5,292 nucleotides of DNA, taken from positions 1-5,292 of the forward strand of contig JAFNGD010000128.1 in NCBI GenBank assembly GCA_017885365.1, written 5' to 3'. The translations under genes and the position numbers were made by a program. Shown piece by piece: positions 4,820 through 5,292 of the stretch. The stretch is from Nitrospirota bacterium (lineage in GTDB: Bacteria; Nitrospirota; UBA9217). The notes under the pieces are model-generated. The model was not told where the DNA came from. It was given only the letters and a program-made list of their open reading frames with translations, and did no database searches. Position 1 is the stretch's first letter; each line of letters starts with the position of its first letter.

Positions 4820-4839
4820 CCCCGCAGCAAGGTGGAGGG
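4820..4839. repeat. Decayed hairpin around CCCCGCAGC
   Basis: CCCCGCAGC, an AA centre and GGTGGAGGG pair at only 6 of 9 positions. It shares GCAGCAAG and the overall layout with 4754-4773, about 66 bp away, and is flanked by CTCGCT on both sides. It looks like a degenerate copy of a palindromic intergenic repeat. Confidence 0.3.
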
Positions 4840-4890
4840 AATGCACTCGCTCCTGGATTCAGTGCTGCGCGATGCCCGTGGATGCACGGA

Positions 4891-5292
4891 TCAGAGGTTC
4901 TGTCCCATCTTGCGATGAAGCTTTTTGTCCGGGTGGTTGGAAGGGTTGTCGGTGAGCAGGATCGTCCCGTCGGCGCTGGTGCCGACGTAGATAGTGTAGC
5001 GGGGGGCGAAGGCCTTGCCGGTGCCATTGTAGATCTGCATGATCTTCTTTACGTAATCCTGGGTCTCCTTGAACGGCGGAATAGTGCCCCATTTCTTCAC
5101 CGCGGTCTCCCCCGAGTTGTAGGCTGCCAGGGCGAGAGAAAGGTTCCCCTCGTACCGGTCGAGCAGGTACCGGAGATATTTCACGCCGCCCTCGATATTC
5201 TCATGGGGGCTGAAGGTGTTCCTGACGTTCATGGTGCTGGCTGTTTGCGGCATCAGCTGCATGAGACCCATGGCGCCCTTGCGGGAGATGGC
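4891..5292 (-). CDS. SLT-family lytic transglycosylase (5' end off window)
   Basis: The C-terminal 133 residues of a soluble-lytic-transglycosylase type enzyme, which cleaves the MurNAc-GlcNAc bond of peptidoglycan in the periplasm with 1,6-anhydro product. Family motifs are in order: RKGAMGLMQLMPQTA (4-18), FSPHENIEGGVKYLRYLL, LALAAYNSGETAVKKWG and PPFKETQDYVKKI. The catalytic glutamate and any signal peptide lie before the GAMGLMQ motif and are outside the window. After the SLT fold a tail of about 40 residues reads APRYTIYVG, then ADGTILLTDNP, resembling the short DUF4124-like tails fused to such enzymes in related bacteria, and ends in a basic stretch. The gene is convergent with lexA and is probably not part of the SOS unit. 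The frame is open to the right edge; the stop is at 4891-4893. Confidence 0.93.
   Translation of the reverse strand, partial: AISRKGAMGLMQLMPQTASTMNVRNTFSPHENIEGGVKYLRYLLDRYEGNLSLALAAYNSGETAVKKWGTIPPFKETQDYVKKIMQIYNGTGKAFAPRYTIYVGTSADGTILLTDNPSNHPDKKLHRKMGQNL

Larger units (their letters stand above)
4623..4890. other. Non-coding space between convergent lexA and transglycosylase genes
   Basis: These 268 bases hold no convincing gene. They contain the 9-bp inverted repeat after lexA and the two GCAGCAAG hairpins listed separately. Both flanking genes end here, so transcription termination is the likeliest use. Confidence 0.6.

Overview
The window looks like chromosomal DNA from an environmental Gram-negative bacterium of the Desulfobacterota/Nitrospirota kind. 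The pointers are a sigma-54 activator with PAS sensors, a GxxExxY gene with CGCAGAG-type intergenic repeats, an SLT transglycosylase with a matching tail, and a GC-rich coding bias (a 60-base sample of dinB is about 65% GC). The taxonomic guess is low confidence, because no rRNA or other marker is present.

Layout. Positions 1-1397 (minus strand) hold most of a PAS-PAS-AAA+ sigma-54-dependent regulator whose C-terminal DNA-binding domain lies off the left edge. Positions 1398-1607 are a divergent intergenic region with a plausible regulator promoter, an IHF-consensus match, and a perfect-consensus sigma-70 promoter (TTGACA, 17 bp, TATAAT). The spacer of that promoter is filled by the palindrome GTGAACAAATGTTCAC, a GAAC-N4-GTTC type LexA box. 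From it run, all on the plus strand, an 81-residue DUF6504-like protein (1608-1853, apparently leaderless), a GxxExxY PD-(D/E)XK nuclease-like gene (2025-2441), DNA polymerase IV dinB (2644-3861) and lexA (4011-4622). After lexA comes 268 bp of hairpin-rich non-coding DNA. A convergent SLT-type lytic transglycosylase (4891-5292, minus strand) then runs off the right edge.

How the parts fit. The 81-residue gene, dinB and lexA look like one SOS cassette under a single LexA-repressed promoter, with LexA controlling its own synthesis through read-through. The cassette appears to have been invaded twice by the same repeat family. One element (1857-2588) carries the GxxExxY gene between two nested pairs of inverted CGCAGAG repeats. 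The other (3869-4001) is a short gene-free MITE-like copy between dinB and lexA with a central AT-rich hairpin. Both start only a few bases after a stop codon, so no gene is broken. The most notable signals are the operator inside the promoter spacer, the leaderless small gene, and the nested-repeat nuclease element.
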